NCBI GenBank assembly: GCA_009784115.1
Contig: WRCH01000014.1
Location: 1 to 32,713 of the forward strand
Length of the DNA stretch: 32,713 nt
Source: Chitinispirillia bacterium
GTDB taxonomy: Bacteria; Fibrobacterota; Chitinivibrionia; Chitinivibrionales; Chitinispirillaceae
Direction: 5' to 3'
Part shown: in pieces, positions 25,078 through 32,710 of the stretch
How positions within the stretch are numbered: position 1 is the stretch's first letter
How the letters are laid out: each line of letters opens with the position of its first letter
The notes under the pieces: model-generated
The model's input: only the letters and a program-made list of their open reading frames with translations
Databases searched by the model: none
What the model was told of the DNA's origin: nothing
Made by a program: the position numbers and the translations under genes

Positions 25078-26487
25078 ATGAATAAATCAATACAAACAAT
25101 ATTTTTTATTTTTTGCCTTTGTTTTGCGCAGCTATTGGCTGATGATCTTGACATTGCGCAAATCAGACGTTCCATAATGAGTAACAGCGACGGGGGCAGA
25201 GTTCCGATCGCGGACTCATTGTACCGTATCCTCGACTCCGCGGGTAAACTTGACGCTCATGATTATTTAAGATGGGGGCGCATAAAGAGTCTTATGGAAG
25301 ATTACCGCGGCGCGGCGGATAAGTATTGCAGAGTGATCACCGCAAATGGACAGATGGTATATACCGCCGTGACTCAGATGGGGCAGTTTTTCTCAAATGC
25401 CGCAGATGACGGTCAGGCGCAGGCGCTCAGAAATTTTAAAAGGTGTATTTTATCTTTAGAGGTTACGGATACTGCTTTTTTCAGGAACTGGCTTGCGGAT
25501 CTTTACGGCCGCTCGGGAGTTTACGATGAAGAGATAAAAGTACTTGTTGAACTTGACATGCAGTCATCACCGGCTGACCGCAAACTTGCCGATATAGCGA
25601 GAACCCATTTCTCAAAACGGCGTTATCGTCAAGCTGTAAACAGCGGGAGCGTAGCATATCAGCGTCTTGAACATGGCGCGCAGCGCTTAAATACCGCGTT
25701 TATCGTCTATCAATCCTATATACAGCTTGGGATAAGAGACTCCGCGCTTGTCTGGCTTAAACATTCGGGACTTACAGACGCCGGCGCCGTATCAGCCGCG
25801 GCAGGCTTATATCAGGAGACCGGCCATTTGGCCGCAGCCGCCATACTCATTGATTCGCTGCCCCCGTCGCTGTCAAAAGATACACTTCTTATCAGGCAGT
25901 ATCTCTTTTCAAATGAGATTATGAAAGCCTCGCTTCACGCTTTATCTGCGCTCACTTCCTGGCGCCAGCATCCGCGTGAAAAAGGGTTGTGGCAGGCGAG
26001 ATGTTTTATTTTCGGAGGTCAAGCGCAGCGCGCGGTACCAGTCATTGATTCTGTTAAATTCTCCGCCTCGTGGCACGGGGCCGCGGAGCTTCTTCGTTAT
26101 AAATACTGGCTGCAAAAGCTCAGTGATGACCGCACTGCTTTGTCAGCGTGGGGAAATCTTGAATATCTTATTTACATTGGTGATTTAACAGCCGCGGTCA
26201 AAGGGTTAGAAACTTACGGGCTCAAAGGCGCCATAGGCGAGATGATGGCAGTGAGAGCCGCAAATCTGCTTATGCGCGATGGTCAAGCAAAAGAGGCGCT
26301 TTTAGTATTAGATTTAGTTAAAGAGGGCGCCGGTACTCCTGAGTATACTTATGTTAAGGCGGAAACGCTTTTTGCCGCGGGACGCGCAGATGAAGCGCGT
26401 GTTATAGCGGCGAAACTTTTGAAAGATTTTCCGACGGATGTTTTTGCCCAGAAAGCGAGAATTTTGCTTTCTATGATTGATTCGTAA
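25078..26487 (+). CDS. Exported TPR-type protein of unknown function
   Basis: 469 residues. Residues 1-21 are a signal peptide ('IQTIFFIFCLCFAQLLA'). The rest is all-helical with degenerate tetratricopeptide units: 'YRGAADKYCRVIT', 'RYRQAVNSGSVAYQRLEHG', 'GQAKEALLVLDLVKEG', and a final 'GRADEARVIAAKLLKDFPTDVFAQKARILL', the most TPR-like. No enzyme motif is seen. It starts 15 bases after ptsI and probably shares its transcript, without a strong ribosome binding site. It may be a periplasmic scaffold. Family not recognised. Confidence 0.7.
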   Translation: MNKSIQTIFFIFCLCFAQLLADDLDIAQIRRSIMSNSDGGRVPIADSLYRILDSAGKLDAHDYLRWGRIKSLMEDYRGAADKYCRVITANGQMVYTAVTQMGQFFSNAADDGQAQALRNFKRCILSLEVTDTAFFRNWLADLYGRSGVYDEEIKVLVELDMQSSPADRKLADIARTHFSKRRYRQAVNSGSVAYQRLEHGAQRLNTAFIVYQSYIQLGIRDSALVWLKHSGLTDAGAVSAAAGLYQETGHLAAAAILIDSLPPSLSKDTLLIRQYLFSNEIMKASLHALSALTSWRQHPREKGLWQARCFIFGGQAQRAVPVIDSVKFSASWHGAAELLRYKYWLQKLSDDRTALSAWGNLEYLIYIGDLTAAVKGLETYGLKGAIGEMMAVRAANLLMRDGQAKEALLVLDLVKEGAGTPEYTYVKAETLFAAGRADEARVIAAKLLKDFPTDVFAQKARILLSMIDS

Positions 26488-26531
26488 CATTATTATTACT
26501 TTAACCCCATGTTTGCTATTATTTTAAAGAG

Positions 26532-26981
26532 ATGAAAATCGTAGCCAAAAACAGTAAAGCGTTCCATGATTACGAGGTCTTGGACAAAGTTGAGGCGGGT
26601 GTTATGCTTACCGGCGCTGAGGTTAAGTCTATTCGGGCCGGGCGGGTTAATCTTTTGGACAGTTACGCGTTCTGCTCCCATGGCGAGATGTACATAAACC
26701 ATCTGCACATAAGCTCTTATGAGCGGGGCGGGGCGTATACGCCTGAACCTTACAGACGCCGCAAGCTGCTGTTGCACCGTAAACAGATCGCGCACTATTG
26801 CGCGGAAGTTGAGCGCAAACAGCTCACACTTGTCCCGCTCGCGATTTATTTTAAAGATCAGTGGGTGAAAATTGAGCTTGGTCTTTGCAAAGGACGTAAA
26901 AAGTACGATAAGAGGCAAAAGATTGCCGAGCAGGATTCAAAGAAACGCTTGGCGCAGCTTATGAATAACAGAAGAGGTTAA
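26532..26981 (+). CDS. smpB: SsrA-binding protein SmpB
   Basis: SmpB binds tmRNA and the ribosome to rescue stalled translation. At 149 residues it has the usual length. Motifs: 'NSKAFHDYEVLDKVEAGVMLTGAEVKSIRAGRVNLLDSYA', 'HISSYERGG', 'RRRKLLLHRKQI' and 'YFKDQWVKIELGLCKGRKKYDKR', followed by a basic C-terminal tail that enters the decoding site in known structures. An AAAGAG precedes the ATG. I found no tmRNA gene nearby. Confidence 0.95.
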   Translation: MKIVAKNSKAFHDYEVLDKVEAGVMLTGAEVKSIRAGRVNLLDSYAFCSHGEMYINHLHISSYERGGAYTPEPYRRRKLLLHRKQIAHYCAEVERKQLTLVPLAIYFKDQWVKIELGLCKGRKKYDKRQKIAEQDSKKRLAQLMNNRRG

Positions 26982-27051
26982 GGATGCCGGAATGCCGATA
27001 CATTGAACACGGTTAACCCTGTGCGGATTTGCAATGGAGAGTAAAATTATT

Positions 27052-28575
27052 ATGAACATGAATGATAAATCAACAAATAAACGTATCTTCAATTTTTATA
27101 CAATTATCACTGCATTATTATTGACCGTTATTTTAACCGCTTCAGTCAATGCAGACGTAACTATCCGCAAAATCCCTGAAGGTAAAACTACAGCCGTCCG
27201 CTCTTTTGAACAGTTTGGTATGAGATACGTCTCGCTGACCGATTTTGCCGGCCAAGCGGGTTTTGGGTGGAGATGGCACGCGTTTTCTAAAAAACTATCG
27301 CTGTGGAATGAGAGCGGCAGGATATCGTTTGTTCAGGATAACTCTTTTTACACTGTGGACACATCCGCGCTTATGCTTGCGGCTGTGCCTGTCCGCAGAG
27401 GCGGTACGCTTTTTCTGCCCGCGCAGGATTTGGTGAAAGCATTCGGCCCCAAGTACGCGGGTTCGCTTTCGTGGGATGCGCGCACGTCAACCATTGTAAT
27501 CAACACGCTCAGGCATAATGTCTTGTCTGTGAGAAGCGAGGTCAAGCAAAACGGTACCGTTGTATCAATCGCTTTGGCGGATTCGCTTGCTTATGAGTTT
27601 ACATACATTCATCCAAATCTTGCTATAAACTTTGCAAACGGCAGTGTTGACACCACCGCGCTGCGCCGCCGCGCTCAGCGTGTGGGGGTTGTGGATTCGC
27701 TCTTTTTTTTGCAGTATGAAAACAGCGCTCAAGTTTCGTTGATACTTAACCGTGTCGTTGAAAAACCTCATATTGATTATAACAGATCAACGCGCACTCT
27801 CATGGTCTCGCTTCGTCCTCAAATAGAGCAGAGAAGAGCCGCGCCTCCTCCTCTGCCCATTCCGGTTGACGTTCCCATGATTCGCACGATAGTGATTGAT
27901 CCGGGGCATGGGGGAAGAGATCCGGGCGCGATAGGGCCAAGCGGTATCATGGAGAAAGATATAGTTTTGGGTATAGGTCTTGAGCTCAAAAAAGCGCTTG
28001 AAAAAGCGGGGCTCAAGGTTTACATGACCCGCGACAGAGACGTATTTGTGCCTCTGAGAGACCGTACAAATTTTGCAAACAATAAAAAGGCCGACCTCTT
28101 TGTAAGCCTTCATACAAACGCTGTCGCCGGTTCAAAAACACGGCTTGCGGCAACAAGGGGCTATAAAATATATTTCCTCTCTCAGGCCAAAAATGAAGAT
28201 GACAAATTAGCGGCGATGCGCGAAAACGCGGTAATTGAGCTTGAAGAAAAAACTCATAATTACGATGCTTTACAAAATGTACTGATTAACATTGCAGGAA
28301 ATGAGTATCTCAAACAAAGCCAGGAGCTTTGTATAATTATGGAACAGACGCTGGGTTCTACGCAAAGAAGAATCCCCAAGCTGCATCTTGGGGTTGGTCA
28401 GGCAAATTTTTGGGTGCTTAACGGAGCGTTTATGCCTGCGGTATTAGTTGAAACAGGATTTATCTCCAATCCCGAAGAAGAAAAATTGTTGTCGGATAAA
28501 AGGATTCAAACGCAATTGGCATCATCGCTTTCAGAAGCTATCATAAAATTTAAAAAGCAATTTGAAACAGAATAA
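27052..28575 (+). CDS. N-acetylmuramoyl-L-alanine amidase (Amidase_3)
   Basis: A periplasmic zinc amidase that cleaves the bond between muramic acid and the peptide stem. The signal segment is 'IITALLLTVILTASVNA'. A ~100-residue N-terminal part ('SFEQFGMRYVSLTDFAGQAG', 'LFLPAQDLVKAFG') looks like a copper-amine-oxidase-N/stalk domain, then a beta-rich AMIN-like segment. The catalytic domain starts at 'IVIDPGHGGRDPGAIG' (zinc His), with 'MEKDIVLGIGLELKKAL', 'VYMTRDRDVFVPLRDRTNFAN', 'DLFVSLHTNA' (zinc His) and 'PAVLVETGFISN' (catalytic Glu). GGAG at 27036-27039 fits the ATG at 27052 loosely; an upstream ATG at 27034 would add six residues. Related to AmiA/B/C daughter-cell separation enzymes. 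Confidence 0.9.
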   Translation: MNMNDKSTNKRIFNFYTIITALLLTVILTASVNADVTIRKIPEGKTTAVRSFEQFGMRYVSLTDFAGQAGFGWRWHAFSKKLSLWNESGRISFVQDNSFYTVDTSALMLAAVPVRRGGTLFLPAQDLVKAFGPKYAGSLSWDARTSTIVINTLRHNVLSVRSEVKQNGTVVSIALADSLAYEFTYIHPNLAINFANGSVDTTALRRRAQRVGVVDSLFFLQYENSAQVSLILNRVVEKPHIDYNRSTRTLMVSLRPQIEQRRAAPPPLPIPVDVPMIRTIVIDPGHGGRDPGAIGPSGIMEKDIVLGIGLELKKALEKAGLKVYMTRDRDVFVPLRDRTNFANNKKADLFVSLHTNAVAGSKTRLAATRGYKIYFLSQAKNEDDKLAAMRENAVIELEEKTHNYDALQNVLINIAGNEYLKQSQELCIIMEQTLGSTQRRIPKLHLGVGQANFWVLNGAFMPAVLVETGFISNPEEEKLLSDKRIQTQLASSLSEAIIKFKKQFETE

Positions 28576-28591
28576 ATAATAATATTAAGGT

Positions 28592-28677
28592 GGCAGTTAA
28601 ATGCCGCAACCCCAGGCACATCGACTGCGCGAACCATCGTGAGGCCGCTGTACCGGGGGTTGCGGCATTTAACTGCC
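28592..28677 (+). repeat. Perfect 22-base inverted repeat abutting the murI ribosome binding site
   Basis: Arms at 28592-28613 and 28656-28677 are exact complements (22 of 22), separated by 42 bases. The right arm ends directly against the GGAG (28678-28681) of the glutamate racemase gene. There is no T-tract. It could be a mobile palindromic element or an RNA structure in the murI leader. The central segment shares a short CGTGAGGC with the element at 2871-2960. Confidence 0.75.
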
Positions 28678-28686
28678 GGAGTAATA

Positions 28687-29517
28687 ATGAGTGATTCAAG
28701 AGCAATCGGCGTATTTGATTCGGGTCTTGGCGGGCTGACAGTTGTCAATGAGCTTGTTCGTTTGATGCCAAACGAGCGCATTATCTATCTTGGTGATACC
28801 GCGCGTGTACCTTACGGCGGACGATCTCACGAGACTATCCGTCAATACGGTTTACAGGATGCGCGTGTATTAATGGAGATGGATATAAAGCTCTTGATTG
28901 TCGCGTGCAATACCGTCTCCTCTGTCGCGCTTGACTATTTGGAACAGCATATCAAGGATATACCTGTTATAGGAGTTGTGCTTCCGGGCGCAAAAGCCGC
29001 GGTTTTAAGAACCACCGGAAAAAAAGTAGGAGTTATTGGAACAATGGCGACGGTCGGTTCCGGCTCTTATGCAAAAGCTATTCAGGATATAGATCCATCC
29101 ATAAAAGTATTTGGAAAAGCGTGTCCGCTCTTTGTCCCCCTTGTAGAAGAGGGGCTTCTTGATCACGAAATCACAAAGCTCACCGTTCAGTACTATCTTA
29201 AAGAGTTGATAGATTTTGGCATCGACTGTCTCGTTTTAGGCTGCACCCACTATCCGCTTTTAACAAAGGTGATTCAGGATACGGTATCCGCCGGCATTCA
29301 GCTTCTTGACAGCGCGTTATGGACTGCAAAAGAAGCGCAGGATACTCTCACTAAGCTCAACGCGCTTGCCCCTGATGGGATTGACGGCTTTGCATCAAGC
29401 AGATTCATGGTCTCAGACCTCACGTCGCGTTTTGAATCTTTGGCAGAGACGCTCATGGGAAGACGTTTGCCGGGAATTGAGAAGGTTTCTTTGGATGAGA
29501 TAGCGGCGTATCAGTAG
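28687..29517 (+). CDS. murI: Glutamate racemase
   Basis: MurI makes D-glutamate for peptidoglycan. 276 residues with 'IGVFDSGLGGLTVVNEL', 'YLGDTARVPYGGRSHETI', 'VACNTVSSVAL' with catalytic Cys74, 'GVIGTMATVGSGSY' and 'VLGCTHYPLL' with catalytic Cys186. GGAG at 28678-28681 supports the ATG at 28687; an upstream in-frame ATG at 28639 would encode residues inside the inverted repeat and is unlikely. It follows the amidase, another peptidoglycan gene, in the same direction. Confidence 0.95.
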   Translation: MSDSRAIGVFDSGLGGLTVVNELVRLMPNERIIYLGDTARVPYGGRSHETIRQYGLQDARVLMEMDIKLLIVACNTVSSVALDYLEQHIKDIPVIGVVLPGAKAAVLRTTGKKVGVIGTMATVGSGSYAKAIQDIDPSIKVFGKACPLFVPLVEEGLLDHEITKLTVQYYLKELIDFGIDCLVLGCTHYPLLTKVIQDTVSAGIQLLDSALWTAKEAQDTLTKLNALAPDGIDGFASSRFMVSDLTSRFESLAETLMGRRLPGIEKVSLDEIAAYQ

Positions 29518-29543
29518 CGGTATCATGACGATTTAGTGTTAGG

Positions 29544-29852
29544 TTAACGCTTCAATCCCAGCGCAAAATAGTGGAAATATTTGTTAATCGATTCAAAATC
29601 ATCTGCGCTTCCATTAAAAAAAAGTTCACACAAAAACTCTCTTGTACGCGCAACTTCTTTTAAGGCGCTTTGTCTTAATTTACAGCTAAGAGTCAGGTCA
29701 ATTAATTCCAATGCCCTTTCAAATGCTTTTTGGGAGTATTGGGCATTGTTTTTTGCCTTCCATGAACTTGCGCGGTAAACCTCGCTTCCGATATTTGCCA
29801 TCTGCTCCATAAGGCTCATTTTACAGAAACGTTCAATATCTTTTTCATTCAT
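29544..29852 (-). CDS. Small helical protein encoded with DUF5674
   Basis: 102 residues, all-helical in character: 'LMEQMANIGSEVYRASSWKAKN', 'YSQKAFERALELIDLTLSCK', 'ALKEVARTREFLCELFF', 'FESINKYFHYFALGLKR'. It resembles short conserved proteins found in bacterial accessory regions; I cannot name a function. Its ATG overlaps the 3' end of the DUF5674 gene by 8 bases, so the two are translated together. A TTG one codon upstream is an alternative start. The paired layout of two small overlapping genes suggests a toxin-antitoxin-like or regulatory module, but this is inference. Confidence 0.65.
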   Translation of the reverse strand: MNEKDIERFCKMSLMEQMANIGSEVYRASSWKAKNNAQYSQKAFERALELIDLTLSCKLRQSALKEVARTREFLCELFFNGSADDFESINKYFHYFALGLKR

Positions 29853-30186
29853 CAATTTTTGCCCTTACAATTTTTCTGATTATCTCTCTTGCGGCTTCAT
29901 CTTCAACCGTACGGCTTTTGTTATTTTGGCTTGGACGAATGTTTATCATTGAATCAAATTCTATAAAATCCTCTCCCAAAAGTTCAGGATAAAGATTTAT
30001 TCCCCATAAATCTTGCTGCGCCGAACCCTTTTCAAGTAAAAACGCCTCCAAATCGGCGTGCAACTCCGCGTCAATCGCAAGTATCTCCTTTTTTACATCT
30101 ACAACGCCCTTAATCATATCGGTAAAAAAATTCCCGCTGATTTTTGACAACTCCCCGCGCGTCAGTTTTTCCTGTACAATTAACAT
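29845..30186 (-). CDS. DUF5674 family protein
   Basis: 113 residues with the block 'MIKGVVDVKKEILAIDAELHADLEAFLLEKGS', 'QDLWGINLYPE' and 'DFIEFDSMINIRPSQNN', which I recognise as the DUF5674 family. The biochemical function is unknown. A GGAG sits 8 bases before its ATG on the minus strand. It is the first gene of a two-gene minus-strand operon and opposes murI. The gene pair marks the left part of the AT-richer accessory island. Confidence 0.75.
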   Translation of the reverse strand: MLIVQEKLTRGELSKISGNFFTDMIKGVVDVKKEILAIDAELHADLEAFLLEKGSAQQDLWGINLYPELLGEDFIEFDSMINIRPSQNNKSRTVEDEAAREIIRKIVRAKIDE

Positions 30187-30296
30187 CGGACATACTCCGG
30201 CAAACTTTTGAATTCAATGAATATTTTATGAATATAATAAATAGAAAATCTTCGTATGTTATCATTTTAATATTATTAGTATTATTATTAATGAAC

Positions 30297-30363
30297 GGGA
30301 ACGGGGTTACATTATTTGCACTGTTTCGCTAAAGTCAATTGCAAAAAAAGCAACTCCGTCCCC
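30297..30363. repeat. Imperfect 24-base inverted repeat (REP/MITE-like)
   Basis: Left arm 30297-30320 and right arm 30340-30363 match at 19 of 24 positions, with a 19-base loop. The arms have the form GGGAACGGGGTTAC... and ...CAACTCCGTCCCC, a layout I know from mobile palindromic elements linked to REP-type transposases. It lies between the DUF5674 pair and the MNT gene. Confidence 0.6.
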
Positions 30364-30390
30364 AAATCAATAGAAATACATTTTTTCATA

Positions 30391-30690
30391 TTATCCATAA
30401 ATTTTCACTAAATCCTTTTTCATTTCTTGCTCAAATACTTTTTCGATTATTGCATCGGTATATACTACGTCAATCTTTTTATCCATAGCTTTTTCTGTCT
30501 CTGCCCAAATTCCGCCTATACCCCAACCTCTCACTTTGTCTGCCTTTATGTAAAAATCAACATCGCTTTCAGGTGTTGCATCACCGCGAGCGTAAGAACC
30601 AAATAAATACGCTTCGTCTATTTCGTATTTTTTCGTGACTTCTTCAAATCGCTTTTTAATTTCATCAATAGTATATACTTTGTAATTCAT
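30391..30690 (-). CDS. MNT-type minimal nucleotidyltransferase (MntA-like)
   Basis: 99 residues with 'YLFGSYARGDATPESDVDFYI', the GS-x10-DxD signature of minimal nucleotidyltransferases. Members of this family act as antitoxins that AMPylate HEPN toxins (MntA/HepT). The start is the ATG at 30690, preceded by AAAGGAG on the minus strand; an upstream ATG at 30726 lacks support. No HEPN gene is adjacent on either side, so it appears to be an orphan or to act on a distant partner. Confidence 0.85.
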   Translation of the reverse strand: MNYKVYTIDEIKKRFEEVTKKYEIDEAYLFGSYARGDATPESDVDFYIKADKVRGWGIGGIWAETEKAMDKKIDVVYTDAIIEKVFEQEMKKDLVKIYG

Positions 30691-30933
30691 ATAAACACTC
30701 CTTTCACCGCACAACGGGAACGGCAAGTTTTATACCATTATCTATGTATATATTAAAATACGTTTTACCGCGCCAAAGTGCCTAATTGAGTTTCTATTTG
30801 ATTTCAGATATTATGTTATGCTTGTGAGTTTAGAGTTGTTGCGTTTGAAGTATGAAAAAAGCTACCTTCACTCTATGGGGTCATATTTCAAACCACCGTG
30901 GTACCTCTTGCTTTATCGACTTGAGGAAGCGGC

Positions 30934-31824
30934 ATGAAGAAAATAACATCTACAAAATTCAATTTAGGACACGTAGAGATACTTGCAAACGGACAATACT
31001 TTGTCGCAGAGGGAATCCATCCCGTCACGAAACAAAAATACACGTGGCATGACGGTTCGCCTGAAAACGTTCACGCAAAGGATTTATTGCCAATAATCGA
31101 GGAAAAGGCGTTAAAAATAGTAGCGTGGTTTGAAAAAAGAGCGCGTTCTATTGGAGCAATTTTGGAAACAAAAAATGTACAATCAAAACCATCCGGTGAT
31201 AATGTTTCCAACGTAAGCGATGATATAAAAGTTTATCAGCAGAAGCCTGTCGGTCTAAAACCGTACTGGTGCATAAATCTTCTCAAACGCTTAGACCCAA
31301 GCTGTAAGCGTAAAAGGTGGATTAGCATAGGTATGGCGCTGCATCACGAGTTCAGGGGTTCGCATGAAGCATTTACAATTTGAGATAGGTGGTCTGCGAG
31401 AAGTAAAACAAAATATGTACCCGGAGAAACTACGGAGCAATGGAAGAGCTTTGGCAGAGAATATACAGGCAGACCAGTAACTGGAGCGACTTTACTCTAT
31501 TTCTCCAAAGGCAAAGGTAAAATAAGTTCAAAAGCTCCCAAAAAACCGAAGAAGTTACCGCCGGAAGCTTATTGTCAAAAAGCTATTACCGTTCTACAAG
31601 AAAACCCAATACGCTGTCCGTGGTCTTTGCGGATGATTATCGGTATTCTTCAAAAGCATCTAAAAACTGGATATCCAAGAACTGTAAAAATAAAAGACCA
31701 TCTTCTCAGAAATGGATTACTTATAGACAATTCAGACAAAAACCGATTATGCCAATACACTTTAACAGAAAATGGTAAACTGCCATGTTTATCGGAGAAA
31801 AAGGAGAGGACGTATGCAGTATGA
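30934..31824 (+). pseudogene. Remnant of a prim-pol type primase gene (5'-truncated, one in-frame stop)
   Basis: The first part ('GHVEILANGQYFVAEGIHPVTKQKYTWHDGSP') matches the late part of a bifunctional primase-polymerase (AEP) domain, but the earlier catalytic part is missing; an in-frame stop at 30922 closes the frame upstream. Then comes a PriCT-2-like segment ('LLKRLDPSCKRKRWISIGMALHHEFRGSHEAFTI'). A TGA at 31381-31383 falls where a Trp is expected, and the same frame continues with 'DRWSARSKTKYVPGETTEQWKSFG' and on to 31824. So one nonsense change splits an otherwise open gene. GAGGA at 30923-30927 would allow translation of the first 149 residues. Such primases belong to phages, plasmids and integrative elements. 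Confidence 0.75.
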
Positions 31825-31999
31825 AAAACCGTTACTGATTGACACAAAAGAAGTAGCAAGAATCACAGGTATGTCGATTCGCTGGGTAATAAAATGGCGG
31901 CACAAAATAATAAGCGCCCGCCGTGAGGGTGGAGTATGGAGGTTTGAGGAAGCTAAGATTAAATGCCGGATAGCTTCCGGTAGAAGCGTTATTGATTGA
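31814..31999 (+). CDS. Excisionase-like helix-turn-helix protein
   Basis: 61 residues: 'LLIDTKEVARITGMSIRWVIKWRHKIISARREGGVWRFEEAKIKCRI', a MerR/AlpA-like winged helix as in excisionases and small phage regulators. AGGAGAGG just upstream of the ATG at 31814 gives a strong ribosome binding site. The start overlaps the end of the primase remnant by 11 bases, so they were one operon. It lies before an integrase fragment, as excisionase genes often do. Confidence 0.75.
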   Translation: MQYEKPLLIDTKEVARITGMSIRWVIKWRHKIISARREGGVWRFEEAKIKCRIASGRSVID

Positions 32000-32008
32000 T
32001 TAACTGCG

Positions 32009-32038
32009 CCCCGTGCATTATTTTTTAATTGTACGGGG
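32009..32038. terminator. Hairpin between excisionase and integrase fragment
   Basis: CCCCGTGCA (32009-32017) pairs with TGTACGGGG (32030-32038), 8 of 9, around an AT-only 12-base loop. There is no T-run after it; function uncertain. Confidence 0.35.
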
Positions 32039-32064
32039 TGCTATATAAGAAAGGGTTTATTCTT

Positions 32065-32241
32065 ATGGCACCAAAAAATTTAGGTACTAACAAATGGCGT
32101 ATTAAGGTTTCTGTGCTTGATAAAAAGAAAGGTTATCCGATTGGAAAACAGGAAACTTTTAAAGGCACAAGAGCCGAAGCGACCATACGGGAAGCAGAGC
32201 GATTTTTGGCTCAATGTTTGCAACAGTGTAATTGTCTGTAA
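32065..32241 (+). pseudogene. Tyrosine recombinase (integrase) N-terminal stub
   Basis: 58 residues: 'APKNLGTNKWRIKVSVLDKKKGYPIGKQETFKGTRAEATIREAERF' has the arm-binding N-terminal pattern of phage-type tyrosine integrases (a KWRI/KVS strand pair, then 'TFKGTRAEA'). The core-binding and catalytic domains are absent: the frame stops at 32241 and the next gene begins at 32264. An AAGAAAGGG upstream of the ATG serves as ribosome binding site. It is a deletion remnant of an integrative element. Confidence 0.7.
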
Positions 32242-32263
32242 TACATTAAAAAGGAGTATTTTT

Positions 32264-32710
32264 ATGAAGCTTGAAATGTTCATCAATTTTAATGGCAGCT
32301 GCCGCGAAGCCGTGGAATTTTATGCGCGTGTGTTTAAGTCGGAAGTTAAGAATCTGATGACTTACGCACAGATGCCTCACGACCCCAATTGTCCGTGTGA
32401 TGCGAGTTGTACCTGTACTGTGCCGGAATCAGATAAAAATAAGATCATGTATGCAGGCATTCCACTTAGTAACATGACCCTTATGTTTATGGATATGCCG
32501 TCAAGCGAGCCGTTTATCAGCGGAAACAACATGAGTCCGACAATAAGCACAAACGATATCGCAGAGGTCAAGAGGCTGTTTAACGAACTGAAAGAGGGCG
32601 GCAACGTTGGAATGGAGTTGCAGAAGACTTTTTACAGCGAGCTTTACGGCATGGTGACCGACAAGTTCGGCGTCACCTGGCAGATTTTACACAGCAGCGG
32701 TCAGTGGTAA
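32264..32710 (+). CDS. VOC-family protein (PhnB/glyoxalase-like)
   Basis: 148 residues: 'LEMFINFNGSCREAVEFYARVFKSEV', 'IMYAGIPLSNMTLMFMDMP', 'NNMSPTISTNDIAEVKRLFNELKEGGNVGMELQKTFYSELYGMVTDKFGVTWQI'. This is the PhnB/3-demethylubiquinone-like branch of the vicinal-oxygen-chelate fold. Substrate unknown. A Cys-rich insert (CPCDASCTC, about residues 43-51) is present. AAGGAG at 32251-32256 fixes the ATG at 32264. It is complete and lies just outside the integrase stub. Confidence 0.88.
   Translation: MKLEMFINFNGSCREAVEFYARVFKSEVKNLMTYAQMPHDPNCPCDASCTCTVPESDKNKIMYAGIPLSNMTLMFMDMPSSEPFISGNNMSPTISTNDIAEVKRLFNELKEGGNVGMELQKTFYSELYGMVTDKFGVTWQILHSSGQW

Noticed and set aside
26488-27051. tmRNA (ssrA) next to smpB
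   Set aside because: The gaps on both sides of smpB are too short and show no tRNA-like ends or tag-coding frame.
30852-31052. 66-codon open frame overlapping the primase remnant in another frame
   Set aside because: The overlapping frame from 30934 shows clear primase similarity and a good ribosome binding site; this one shows neither.
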